Positions 6,530-13,283 of a DNA stretch of 13,283 nt are shown here, piece after piece. The position numbers were made by a program, and so were the translations under genes. The stretch is from the NCBI GenBank assembly GCA_964390645.1, contig CAYMLL010000223.1:1-13283 (forward strand), given 5' to 3'. How positions within the stretch are numbered: the first letter of the stretch is position 1; the number at the start of each line of letters is the position of its first letter. The notes beneath the pieces are model-generated. The model had not been told where the DNA came from. It saw nothing but the letters and a program-made list of their open reading frames with translations, and searched no databases. This DNA is from CAYMLL01 sp964390645. GTDB lineage: Bacteria > Planctomycetota > UBA8108.

Positions 6530-8163
6530 GAGCCGGCTCCCGACCCGCCGAAAGGACGGAACTGGCAACCCTCGACGAAGTGGTCGAAGAAGCTCTTCTC
6601 GAGCTCGAGCTCGACGTGCTCGACATCTCGAACGATCTCCTCGATCTGCTGACGTGCGGCCCGAGAGCACAGCGAGATCGTCACCCCCTCGATCGCGGCG
6701 TTGCCCACCTGCTCGATGCGGTCGTCCGGAAGATCCGGCACCAGTCCGATACGTCGCGCGGCGTCGAGGTCCAGGCGCTCCGCGAAGCCGCCGGCGAGGT
6801 AGAGGCGGTCAAGATCCGCGAACTCGACACCGTAGTGGGCGAGCACGATCGAGAGCCCGGCGACCGTGGCGCCCTTGGCCTGGGCCAGCTCGCTGATGTC
6901 GGCCTCGGAAACAAAGATGTCCGCGTCCTCGTCGAGGATGAAGCGCTCCGACTCATCGACGAATCGGCCGAGCGCGCTCATGCGCCCGGTACGACGCAGC
7001 TCGCCGATGGTCTCGATAAGTCCTGACCCACAGATGCCCCGGGGCGGCCCACCCCCGATGACGGTCGGCGAGGTGCCTCCTTCAGCGTCGACCGTCACCG
7101 CCTCGATCGCACCCTCGAGCGCCGGCATTCCACAGGTGATGCTGCCGCCCTCGAACGCCGGTCCAGCGGGGCAGGACGCACTCATCGCACGATGACGATG
7201 ACCGACGACCACCTCGGTGTTCGTGCCGATGTCGACGAGCGCGATCGTGCCCTCGCCGCGCTCGAACTCGACCCCCAGGAGGCATGCGGTCATGTCCGCT
7301 CCGACATGACCGCGCACGAGTGGCAGGCTCGCGACCCGGGCCCGTGGGAAGATCGGAATCCGGAGCCGCTCGGCGGTCGTATCGATGGCGGTCGTGTCGC
7401 GATCCCCGTCATCCATCTGCTTCTCGAGAATCGACCGGTACGGCATCTGGCCGATCGAGTACACGGAGAGGCCGAAGAAAAGGTCCCGCATCGTCGTGTT
7501 GCCGACGATCAACAGCTCGTAGATGGTCGAGGAGTCGCACGGAAGATCCTCGATTGCGTGAGAGAGATATCCCAGAAGCGTACGCTGCAGCAGCCGTCCC
7601 TTGTGCTCCGTGTCGTACTGGATGCGCGCCATCACGTCGCTGCCACCGAAGCGCTGCGGATTCTCGAACGAGCGCGTCGCCAGCACATGGCCGCTCTCGA
7701 GATCGACGAGACGCAGCACAACGGTCGTCGTCCCCAGATCGACAGCGAGGCCGTGAAGCGGTCCGTGCGCACGCACGAGCGGACTCCCGTCGAGAAGAAC
7801 CCATTCTCCGTCACGCGTCACCGCGGGATCCAGCCGGTCATCGCTGCGGGACGGCAGGCCCTGCCCCGCGTCGCTGATGCGCATCTCGCCACGCCGCAAG
7901 GTGCTGCAACGCACGACACCGTTCCGGGCGGTGACACGCGCACGGCACGCGAGCCGGAACGGCTCGACAAGGTGATCCTCCTCGGCGGCTCGCGCCGAGA
8001 TGAGATCACCGCCGGTGTCGATCTCTACGAGGCACTCTCGACACTTGCCGTTCTTGCGGCACGACGTAGGAACGCGGACCCCGAGCTCCTCGGCTACGTC
8101 GAAGATCGTCGAACCGGAGGCGACGTCGACATCCTTGCCGTCGATGTGCAGGCGGACAGGCAC
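6526..8163 (-). CDS. Corrinoid protein reactivator, ferredoxin plus ASKHA ATPase (RACo/DUF4445 type)
   Basis: A 545-residue protein. Residues 1-80 form a plant-type [2Fe-2S] ferredoxin domain with Cys35, Cys41, Cys44 and Cys73 (C-x5-C-x2-C-x28-C). After a linker, residues about 135-545 carry the ASKHA/DUF4445 ATPase: DLGTTT (142-147), GNTTM (221-225), DIGTNTE (311-317), ICGSGLIE (377-384), YLAGGFAERLD (455-465) and GNAAIEG (487-493). RACo and RamA-like proteins use ATP hydrolysis to reduce inactive Co(II) corrinoid to Co(I), so that the corrinoid can accept a methyl group. The likely client is the 8167-8814 product, encoded directly upstream. The start is GTG at 8163, three bases after the upstream stop, with GAGGTGA (8173-8167) as ribosome site overlapping that stop. 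The protein is somewhat shorter than the roughly 600 or more residues I associate with RACo. It has one N-terminal [2Fe-2S] domain, unlike RamA, whose clusters are C-terminal 4Fe-4S. Confidence 0.9.
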   Translation of the reverse strand: MPVRLHIDGKDVDVASGSTIFDVAEELGVRVPTSCRKNGKCRECLVEIDTGGDLISARAAEEDHLVEPFRLACRARVTARNGVVRCSTLRRGEMRISDAGQGLPSRSDDRLDPAVTRDGEWVLLDGSPLVRAHGPLHGLAVDLGTTTVVLRLVDLESGHVLATRSFENPQRFGGSDVMARIQYDTEHKGRLLQRTLLGYLSHAIEDLPCDSSTIYELLIVGNTTMRDLFFGLSVYSIGQMPYRSILEKQMDDGDRDTTAIDTTAERLRIPIFPRARVASLPLVRGHVGADMTACLLGVEFERGEGTIALVDIGTNTEVVVGHRHRAMSASCPAGPAFEGGSITCGMPALEGAIEAVTVDAEGGTSPTVIGGGPPRGICGSGLIETIGELRRTGRMSALGRFVDESERFILDEDADIFVSEADISELAQAKGATVAGLSIVLAHYGVEFADLDRLYLAGGFAERLDLDAARRIGLVPDLPDDRIEQVGNAAIEGVTISLCSRAARQQIEEIVRDVEHVELELEKSFFDHFVEGCQFRPFGGSGAGS

Positions 8164-8166
8164 CGC

Positions 8167-8814
8167 TCACCTCTTCGCACGAGCTGCGTCGAGCGATCGG
8201 AACAGGTCGATCGCGCTCGCGGCGTCCGCCGCGTAACCATCAGCGCCGATCTCCTCGGCGAACATTTCGCTCACCGGCGCACCGCCGACACAGAGCTGAA
8301 TGTGGCCGAGATTCTCTTCCGCGAAGCGGTCGATGACGACTTTCATGTACGGCATCGTCGTCGTCAGAAGCGCGCTCATGCCGACGATGCCGGCGCCGTG
8401 CTCCTTCACGGCCGTGACGAAATCGTCAGCGGACTGGTTGACGCCAAGGTCAATCATCGTGAAGCCGGCGCCCTCGCCCATCATGCAAACGAGGTTTTTT
8501 CCGATGTCGTGAATATCACCCTTGACGGTTCCCATGACGACCGTGCCAGCAGAGCTGGTGTCGCTTGACTGCGCGAGAATCGGCCGCAGCACCGCCATCC
8601 CGGCCTTCATCGCTCGGGCCGCGATCAGCACCTGCGGCACGTAGAGGCGATTGTGCTTGAAGTCCTCTCCGACGACGCTCATACCCGCTACGAGGCCGTC
8701 CTGCAGCACCTCCTCGGCGCTGCGTCCTTCCGCGAGAGCTCGCTCCGTCATCTCCTTGACGGCGGGAGCCTTGCCCTCATGGAGAATCTGGTTCATCAAC
8801 GCGTAGTCGGGCAT
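8167..8814 (-). CDS. Corrinoid (B12)-binding methyl-carrier protein, MtxC/MetH cap-B12 type
   Basis: A 215-residue methyl carrier. Residues about 1-85 are the four-helix cap, with the family run GLVAGMSVVGEDF (40-52) and LYVPQVLIAARAM (57-69). Residues about 88-215 are the Rossmann B12-binding domain with GDIHDIGKN (99-107). This is the DxHxxG motif, and His102 would serve as the lower ligand of the cobalt. The later SxL (MSALL, 146-150) and GG (VGGAP, 176-180) parts are also present. The protein has the same modules as the MtmC/MtbC/MtaC carriers and the middle of MetH. It is the first gene of the operon and would receive the methyl group from the URO-D-family enzyme and pass it to the homocysteine methyltransferase. 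The ATG at 8814 begins just where family homology begins, but I see no good Shine-Dalgarno site before it. The frame is open back to an ATG at 9051, but that part overlaps the protease gene and has no family resemblance. Confidence 0.92.
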   Translation of the reverse strand: MPDYALMNQILHEGKAPAVKEMTERALAEGRSAEEVLQDGLVAGMSVVGEDFKHNRLYVPQVLIAARAMKAGMAVLRPILAQSSDTSSAGTVVMGTVKGDIHDIGKNLVCMMGEGAGFTMIDLGVNQSADDFVTAVKEHGAGIVGMSALLTTTMPYMKVVIDRFAEENLGHIQLCVGGAPVSEMFAEEIGADGYAADAASAIDLFRSLDAARAKR

Positions 8815-8947
8815 CGGGTCGAAGCAGGGTCCAGCCGCACCACGAGAACTTTCCGTAACCGCCCAGTATAGCGAACTCCGAAGCGTGTTCGATGCGACCT
8901 TCGGAGGCTTTTTTCGACAACCTCGGAGCTCTTTCTCGGTTCGCCCC
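8815..8947 (-). promoter_or_regulatory. Putative promoter region of the corrinoid operon
   Basis: This 133-base gap between the protease stop and the corrinoid gene start is the only place with room for an operon promoter. On the minus strand TATACT at 8870-8865 is a good -10 match, which would put transcription start near 8858 and leave a leader of about 43 bases. The -35 position is poor: TCGAAC (8892-8887) at 16 bases or ATCGAA (8893-8888) at 17 bases. An inverted repeat straddles this -35 region and is listed separately. I see no cobalamin riboswitch and no room for a full one downstream of the proposed start. The operon could also be read through from the protease gene, because no clear terminator follows that gene on this strand. 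Confidence 0.45.
8876..8914. repeat. Perfect 8-base inverted repeat followed by a T-run on the plus strand
   Basis: CTCCGAAG at 8876-8883 and CTTCGGAG at 8899-8906 are exact reverse complements separated by 15 bases. On the plus strand GC and six T residues (8909-8914) follow, giving an intrinsic-terminator shape pointing rightward. No plus-strand gene lies upstream to be terminated. On the minus strand the same repeat spans the -35 position of the TATACT promoter, so it could instead be an operator. Confidence 0.5.
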
Positions 8948-11083
8948 TCAGGAACGGACTGCGATGACGTAGTCTCGGGTGATCGCGAGCACCTCGTCGA
9001 GATAGTAGTCGCGAACGATCGACTCCTTCTTCGCCTCCTTCGTCGGGTCATCCGACCCTTTCGACCCGGCCGGCGTCTTCGACGGGTCCAGGTCGCTCCG
9101 GGAATCGTCTTCGACGCGCTTGCCGTCGAGAGCCGCCGACTCCGGCTCCTTCGTCTGACGACGCCTGTAGTCGACGAAGAACTTCTCCCTGTTCAAGGGC
9201 GTGAGCTTGCGGTCCTTGACCTTCAGGTAGCGGACGATCTCCTTCTCGACCTGCTGAAAGTCCTCGCTCTGCGTCGTACGGGTCCGGGACAGCGCCGTCA
9301 CCCGCTGGACGACCTCCTTGCTGACCATCCCGAGATTGTCGTGGCGGGCCGGCTGGACACGGTCAAATGCGAGCGCGAAGTCGAGATCCGCCTCGCCGAT
9401 GTCGAAGTGGCTACGCATCGACGGCAGCTCGAGGTGAGGAACGACACCGAGATTCTGGGTGCTGTCACCCGACGGGCGGTAGAACTGCGAGATCGTGATC
9501 TTGATCGCACCGAGCTTCATCGCGGATCTGCCACGGTCGAGCGAGATCAGCTCCTGCACCGTGCCCTTCCCGTGCGTTGCCGCGTCACCCACGACGAGCC
9601 CCCGTCCGTAGTCCTGGATCGCTCCGGCGAAAATCTCACTGGCGCTCGCGCTGAGCTTGCTCGTGAGAACCACCAGCGGCCCATCCCACGACGTTCCGAC
9701 CCTCTCGTCGCCCTGCACGTCGGTCGCGCCTCCCGGCCGCTTGACCTGAACCACGGGTCCCTTGTCGATGAAGAGGCCCGTCATGTCGACCGCCTCTCGC
9801 AACAAGCCGCCGCCATTGAAACGCAGATCGACGACAACGGCATCGACGCCGTCCTTCTTGAACCGCGAGAGAATCTCCTCGATGTCCTTCGTCGTGCTCT
9901 TGAAGTCCTTCTTGTCGATCTTCGAAGCGTCGAGGTCCCTGTAGAAGCTCGGCAAGTCGATGACCCCGACCTTGAGGGCCTTCCCTGCCGCGCCGGCGGC
10001 CTCGCCACCCTGTGGATCGATCCCGAAGATCTGGCTCTGCGCCTGTCGATCCTGGAGCACGACCTTCGCACGCTCGAGATTGATGATCTCCTTATCGCCG
10101 CTGCCCTCGTGCTCGATGCGAAGTCGTACGATCGTGCCGCGCTTCCCTCGGATCTTCTTCACGACCTCGGTCAGACGAACGTTGAAGAGCTCGACAAACT
10201 CACCGTTCCTGCCCTCGGCGACCGCGTGAATCTTGTCGCGGGCCTGGAGCCGCCCATCGCGGGCCGCAGCCCCACCGGGAATGACCTCGCTGACGACGAC
10301 GAAACCATCGTCTGCCGTCAGTGCCGCGCCGATGCCTTCGAGCTGCAGACGCATGCTGATCCGGAAGTTCTCGAGCGTATCCGGCGACAGGTATGTCGTA
10401 TGCGGATCGTAGGTCGTGGTCGCCGACGTGAGATACATCTGGAGAAGCTCGGTGTTGTTCGTCTTCTTCATTCTCGCCAGAAAGTCGTGGTGGAGCTTTG
10501 CGACCCGCTCCCGGGCCTTGTCCGGCTCCTCATCGTTGACCAGCCGCTCGAGGATCATCAGCTTGACGCGCTTGCGCCACAGGCTGTCCATCTCCTTCTT
10601 GTTCTTCGCGAAGCTGGAATTCTCGCGGTCCGACTCGATGAACTCATCGACCTCGAAATCGATCTCCTCCTCGAGGAGAGCGTCGAGACGCACGACCGCC
10701 TCCTCGAGACGCTCGAGATAGCGACGAAACACGCGGTGCGCGAAGTCGAGGTCTCCCTGGCGGAGCTTGTCGTCGAGCGTGTCGACGTGCTCCCGAAACT
10801 CCGAGATGTCCGACTGGATAAAATAGAAACGCATCGGGTCGAGCGTCCGGACGTACGAGTCGAAGATCCGCCTCGCCACGGTGTCGTCGAGGCGCGTACC
10901 GCTGATGTGGAGGTTCTCGAGGTAGAGGCCGACACGCCGCGACACCATGCGGTCACGGAACGACGGCGGCTCGAGCTGCGAGAGCGCCGCCGTGCTTGCA
11001 GCGAGCGTCGCGACCAGGCCCAGAACGAGAACCGGGCGACGCGAGGAGGGCCTGGATAGAGGGCTCGAGTTGATGACGGCCAT
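8948..11083 (-). CDS. prc: C-terminal processing protease, Prc/Tsp type (peptidase S41)
   Basis: A 711-residue Ser-Lys protease that degrades or trims proteins from their C-termini in the periplasm. A hydrophobic stretch at about 17-34 after a positively charged start is a signal peptide or anchor. The N-terminal helical domain (about 40-235) ends in YDPHTTYLSP (225-234), typical of Prc. A PDZ domain covers about 240-335. The catalytic core follows: VVVDLRFNGGGLL (416-428), the nucleophile region LSASASEIF with Ser480, Asp491 (IQDYGRG) and Lys506 (HGKGTVQ). The Ser-to-Lys gap of 26 is close to that of E. coli Prc. The C-terminal part (about 560-711) matches the Prc-specific tail and includes a charged low-complexity stretch near 640-690. 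The ATG at 11083 has AAGGA (11097-11093) nine bases upstream. It is divergent from the cytochrome-like gene and lies upstream of the corrinoid operon on the same strand; a shared function is not apparent. Confidence 0.95.
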   Translation of the reverse strand: MAVINSSPLSRPSSRRPVLVLGLVATLAASTAALSQLEPPSFRDRMVSRRVGLYLENLHISGTRLDDTVARRIFDSYVRTLDPMRFYFIQSDISEFREHVDTLDDKLRQGDLDFAHRVFRRYLERLEEAVVRLDALLEEEIDFEVDEFIESDRENSSFAKNKKEMDSLWRKRVKLMILERLVNDEEPDKARERVAKLHHDFLARMKKTNNTELLQMYLTSATTTYDPHTTYLSPDTLENFRISMRLQLEGIGAALTADDGFVVVSEVIPGGAAARDGRLQARDKIHAVAEGRNGEFVELFNVRLTEVVKKIRGKRGTIVRLRIEHEGSGDKEIINLERAKVVLQDRQAQSQIFGIDPQGGEAAGAAGKALKVGVIDLPSFYRDLDASKIDKKDFKSTTKDIEEILSRFKKDGVDAVVVDLRFNGGGLLREAVDMTGLFIDKGPVVQVKRPGGATDVQGDERVGTSWDGPLVVLTSKLSASASEIFAGAIQDYGRGLVVGDAATHGKGTVQELISLDRGRSAMKLGAIKITISQFYRPSGDSTQNLGVVPHLELPSMRSHFDIGEADLDFALAFDRVQPARHDNLGMVSKEVVQRVTALSRTRTTQSEDFQQVEKEIVRYLKVKDRKLTPLNREKFFVDYRRRQTKEPESAALDGKRVEDDSRSDLDPSKTPAGSKGSDDPTKEAKKESIVRDYYLDEVLAITRDYVIAVRS

Positions 11084-11360
11084 TGTGATCTGTCCTTCGT
11101 CTCGGCTGGGACTTCCCGGTCCCTCGTCTGCAGGTCGACGCGGCGACGGTATTTACCGGGCGCCCCGAAGCCGACGCTTCTACATTGACAGGATACCCCG
11201 AAGCGGGAGGTGTCACATGCTTGTTCGAGGCTCGTTTCCGCGCGGATGGGAGCCAGAAGTCCGGACTGCCGTGCCGGAACCTGTCGTCGTCTGGTAGATT
11301 CTCGCTCCCACCACAGGTAGCATCCAGGGCGACCTTACCGGAGGGAGTCAGGGCTGATCG
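11084..11360. promoter_or_regulatory. Divergent intergenic region, promoters for the protease and PSCyt1 genes expected here
   Basis: This 277-base gap holds no convincing gene. It must carry the starts for both flanking transcripts, but no promoter can be fixed. A perfect TTGACA occurs on the plus strand at 11185-11190, without an acceptable -10 at 16-18 bases. Two exact copies of CCCCGAAGC (11163-11171 and 11196-11204) are 33 bases apart, about three helical turns. CGGTATTTACCG at 11147-11158 is a short inverted repeat with 5-base arms. GGAGGGAG at 11340-11347 lies 13 bases before the plus-strand ATG. Confidence 0.4.
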
Positions 11361-13283
11361 ATGTTCAGAGCTGTCGTGTTCATCGCCACTATTCTCGAAG
11401 GTCTTGTGGTCCTTGCCGGCGACGTCGACTTCGAGGCGGAGATCGCGCCCCTCCTGGCTCGGAATTGCCTGGAGTGCCACAACCAGAGCGAGGCCAAGGG
11501 GGGGCTACGCCTGACGACCCGCGCGTCGCTTCTTCGCGGCGGAGACGAGGGTCCGGCCGTGGTCGCGGGCAAGCCTCGGGACAGCCATCTCCTGGCGCGC
11601 GTCGCCGCAGGCGAGATGCCCCCGAAGAGGAAAGGCGAGTCGCAGGCGCTGGCGAGGTCCGAGGTAGAGCTCCTGCGTGCATGGATCGCCGCCGGCGCTC
11701 CGTGGCCGCGAGAGCGCACAATCAGCCCTTACGAGGCAACGACCGCGACACACGCCGGACGCGAGTGGTGGTCGCTCGAACCCGTCGAGCGGCCAACGCC
11801 ACCGGGACCGAATGGCCCGGACCGTGTCCGCGGTCCGATCGACGCGTTCGTCCTCGCGAAGCTCGAGGCGAGGGGACTGAGAATGGCGCCCGAAGCCGAT
11901 CGGCACACGCTGATTCGCCGGGTCTACTTCGGTCTGCTGGGTCTGGCGCCGAGCCCCGAGGAGGTCGACTACTTCGTCAAGGACGACTCGCCAGATGCGT
12001 GGACGAGGCTCGTCGACCGGCTTCTCGAATCCCCGCACTACGGCGAGCACTGGGGACGCCACTGGCTGGACCTCGTGCGCTACGCTGACACGAACGGGTA
12101 CGAACGCGACGCGACCAAGCCACACGCATGGCGCTATCGCGACTGGGTCATCCGCGCGCTCAACGACGACAAGCCCTACGATCGGTTCCTCACCGAGCAG
12201 CTGGCGGGGGACGAGGTCGCACATCGCGACGTCGACACCGTCATCGCCACCGGCCTCTTGCGTCTCGGCCCCTGGGACGATGAGCCCAACGACGCGTTCG
12301 ACTACAAGTACACGCGCCTCGAGGATCTCATCCATGTGACCAGCACGACGTTCTTCGGGATGACGGTCAAGTGTGCGCGGTGCCACGACCACAAGTTCGA
12401 CCCGATCCCGCAAACCGACTACTACCGCCTCGGCAGCGCCTTCTGGGCGGGCACCATCGTCCCGGGGGCCGGCGACCTGATGGGTGGACCGAGCTACGAG
12501 AAGCTCGGCCACGAGGTCCTCGGCTGGACCGACCGCGATCGGACGGCGACCCCGTTGCGACTCCTCTACAAGGGCGAATCCCGGAAGCCGCGCCAGGAGA
12601 TCGAGCCGGCGACCCTCTCCTTCGTGCCAGGCCTGGAGCGGAAGCTCACTGCACCCCCGGCCGCAAGCAAGACGACACAGCGACGTCTCGAGTTCACGAG
12701 ATGGCTGACCGACCCGCGCCATCCGCTGACCGCGCGCGTTTTCGTGAATCGCCTCTGGCAGCACCACTTCGGCCAGGGCATCGTCCGCACGCCGAACAAC
12801 TTCGGCTTCAAGGGCGATCCGCCGACGCACCGAAAGCTCCTCGACTGGCTCGCTGCGGAGCTCATCGACGGAGGCTGGAAGGTAAAGCGCATTCACCGCA
12901 TGATCCTCGAATCGAGCGCCTATCGGATGAGCACGCGGCATCCGGACCGCGAGCGCCACGAGCTGGCCGACGCAGCGAACCGCACGCTATGGCGTGCCCG
13001 GCGTCGGCGGCTCGAGGCCGAGGCCCTCCGGGACGCGATGCTCCAGACCTCCGGATTCCTCAACCGGAAGATGGGCGGACCCGGCTTCTACCCCCTTATC
13101 AGCGAGCAGGGACTCGAAGGGCTTTCTCGCAAAGGCAAGTCCTGGGGCAAGTCGAGCGAGAGCGAGCGGAGACGGCGCAGTGTCTACATATTCTGCAAGC
13201 GCTCCCTGATCGTGCCGATGCTACAGGCCTTCGACTTCTGCGACACGACGCAGCCCTGCGCGAAACGCGATGTGACCACCGTG
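11361..13283 (+). CDS. PSCyt1-DUF1549-DUF1553 cytochrome-like protein, 3' end cut by the window
   Basis: The frame is open from the ATG at 11361 to the last base, giving 641 residues with no stop. A short hydrophobic leader (1-20, MFRAVVFIATILEGLVVLAG) suggests export. Residues about 24-115 are the planctomycete cytochrome C (PSCyt1) domain, with Cys36-x-x-Cys39-His40 in NCLECHN and the conserved MPPK segment with a possible axial Met. Residues about 135-350 are DUF1549: LLESPHYGEHWGRHWLDLVRYADTNGYE, then Cys338-x-x-Cys341-His342 in CARCHDHKFDPIPQTDYY. From about 430 onward it is DUF1553: FVNRLWQHHFGQGIVRTPNNFG and RRLEAEALRDAML. Typical members have 700-1,000 residues, so roughly the last 100-300 are outside. 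The family is abundant in Planctomycetes and often paired with a DUF1501 protein, which would lie beyond the window edge. Roles in polysaccharide or sulfated-glycan use are proposed but the biochemistry is unresolved. GGAGGGAG (11340-11347) is a somewhat distant ribosome site. Confidence 0.93.
   Translation, partial: MFRAVVFIATILEGLVVLAGDVDFEAEIAPLLARNCLECHNQSEAKGGLRLTTRASLLRGGDEGPAVVAGKPRDSHLLARVAAGEMPPKRKGESQALARSEVELLRAWIAAGAPWPRERTISPYEATTATHAGREWWSLEPVERPTPPGPNGPDRVRGPIDAFVLAKLEARGLRMAPEADRHTLIRRVYFGLLGLAPSPEEVDYFVKDDSPDAWTRLVDRLLESPHYGEHWGRHWLDLVRYADTNGYERDATKPHAWRYRDWVIRALNDDKPYDRFLTEQLAGDEVAHRDVDTVIATGLLRLGPWDDEPNDAFDYKYTRLEDLIHVTSTTFFGMTVKCARCHDHKFDPIPQTDYYRLGSAFWAGTIVPGAGDLMGGPSYEKLGHEVLGWTDRDRTATPLRLLYKGESRKPRQEIEPATLSFVPGLERKLTAPPAASKTTQRRLEFTRWLTDPRHPLTARVFVNRLWQHHFGQGIVRTPNNFGFKGDPPTHRKLLDWLAAELIDGGWKVKRIHRMILESSAYRMSTRHPDRERHELADAANRTLWRARRRRLEAEALRDAMLQTSGFLNRKMGGPGFYPLISEQGLEGLSRKGKSWGKSSESERRRRSVYIFCKRSLIVPMLQAFDFCDTTQPCAKRDVTTV

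Noticed and set aside
7192..8568. A plus-strand open frame of about 458 codons crossing the corrinoid and reactivator genes
   Set aside because: It runs across the boundary of two well-supported minus-strand genes and has an Arg/Asp-rich composition without domains.
8815..8947. Cobalamin riboswitch before the corrinoid operon
   Set aside because: I see no B12-box-like conserved sequence, and the proposed leader of about 43 bases is far too short for the element.
8815..9051. Upstream extension of the corrinoid protein by 79 residues to an ATG at 9051
   Set aside because: The added part is Arg/Ser-rich, enters the protease gene, and precedes the normal start of the carrier's cap domain.
8885..11059. 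A very long plus-strand open frame (about 724 codons) opposite the protease gene
   Set aside because: It is the antisense of a clear Prc protease with catalytic motifs. Its translation is low-complexity, rich in Arg, Leu, Val, Asp and Glu, and has no domain; such shadows are expected in GC-rich DNA.
11185..11190. Perfect TTGACA as a promoter -35 for the plus-strand cytochrome-like gene
   Set aside because: No acceptable -10 hexamer lies 16-18 bases downstream (AGGTGT at 17), so it is probably chance.
11505..12959. A long minus-strand open frame (about 484 codons) opposite the PSCyt1/DUF1549 gene
   Set aside because: The plus strand carries heme and DUF1549/DUF1553 motifs throughout this interval, and the antisense product has no recognisable motif.

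Overview
The window is a GC-rich, densely coded bacterial fragment. The best hint of its source is the incomplete gene at 11361-13283, which has the PSCyt1-DUF1549-DUF1553 architecture abundant in Planctomycetes and their relatives (Verrucomicrobia, Lentisphaerae). The truncated PQQ-type propeller at the left edge fits the same lineage. I would call it a planctomycete-like or PVC-group genome, from gene content only. No RNA genes, insertion sequences or CRISPR arrays are visible.

Layout: (1) 1-1797, plus strand: the end of a PQQ-like beta-propeller gene, overlapping by ATGA an alpha/beta hydrolase of the epoxide hydrolase type. (2) 1798-1890: a convergent gap with an imperfect hairpin. (3) 8814 down to 1891, minus strand: a seven-gene run in which neighbours overlap or lie within 7 bases. 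In transcription order it encodes a corrinoid-binding protein, a ferredoxin/ASKHA corrinoid reactivator (RACo/DUF4445 type), a protein resembling the MetH activation domain with a cysteine-rich C-terminal extension, a homocysteine S-methyltransferase (MetH N-terminal module type), an unrecognised 110-residue protein, a URO-D-family (MtaA/MtbA-like) methyltransferase, and a GHMP-family small-molecule kinase. (4) 8815-8947: an intergenic gap with a -10-like TATACT and an 8-base inverted repeat. (5) 11083 down to 8948, minus strand: a Prc/Tsp-type C-terminal processing protease. (6) 11084-11360: a divergent promoter region. (7) 11361 to the end, plus strand: the PSCyt1/DUF1549/DUF1553 cytochrome-like protein, cut by the window edge.

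The centre of interest is the seven-gene cassette. It looks like a methionine synthase taken apart: the homocysteine, B12-binding and activation modules are separate proteins, the methyl-folate module is missing, and a URO-D-family methyltransferase sits in the operon instead. The simplest inference is a route in which a methyl group from an unknown donor (a methyl ether, methylamine, methylated sugar or similar) is moved to cobalamin and then to homocysteine, giving methionine while demethylating the donor. The kinase may act on the demethylated product. Two kinds of corrinoid repair factor, ATP-dependent RACo-like and AdoMet-dependent MetH-like, occur together in one operon, which is unusual. 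The substrate, the 110-residue protein and the cysteine-rich extension are open questions.
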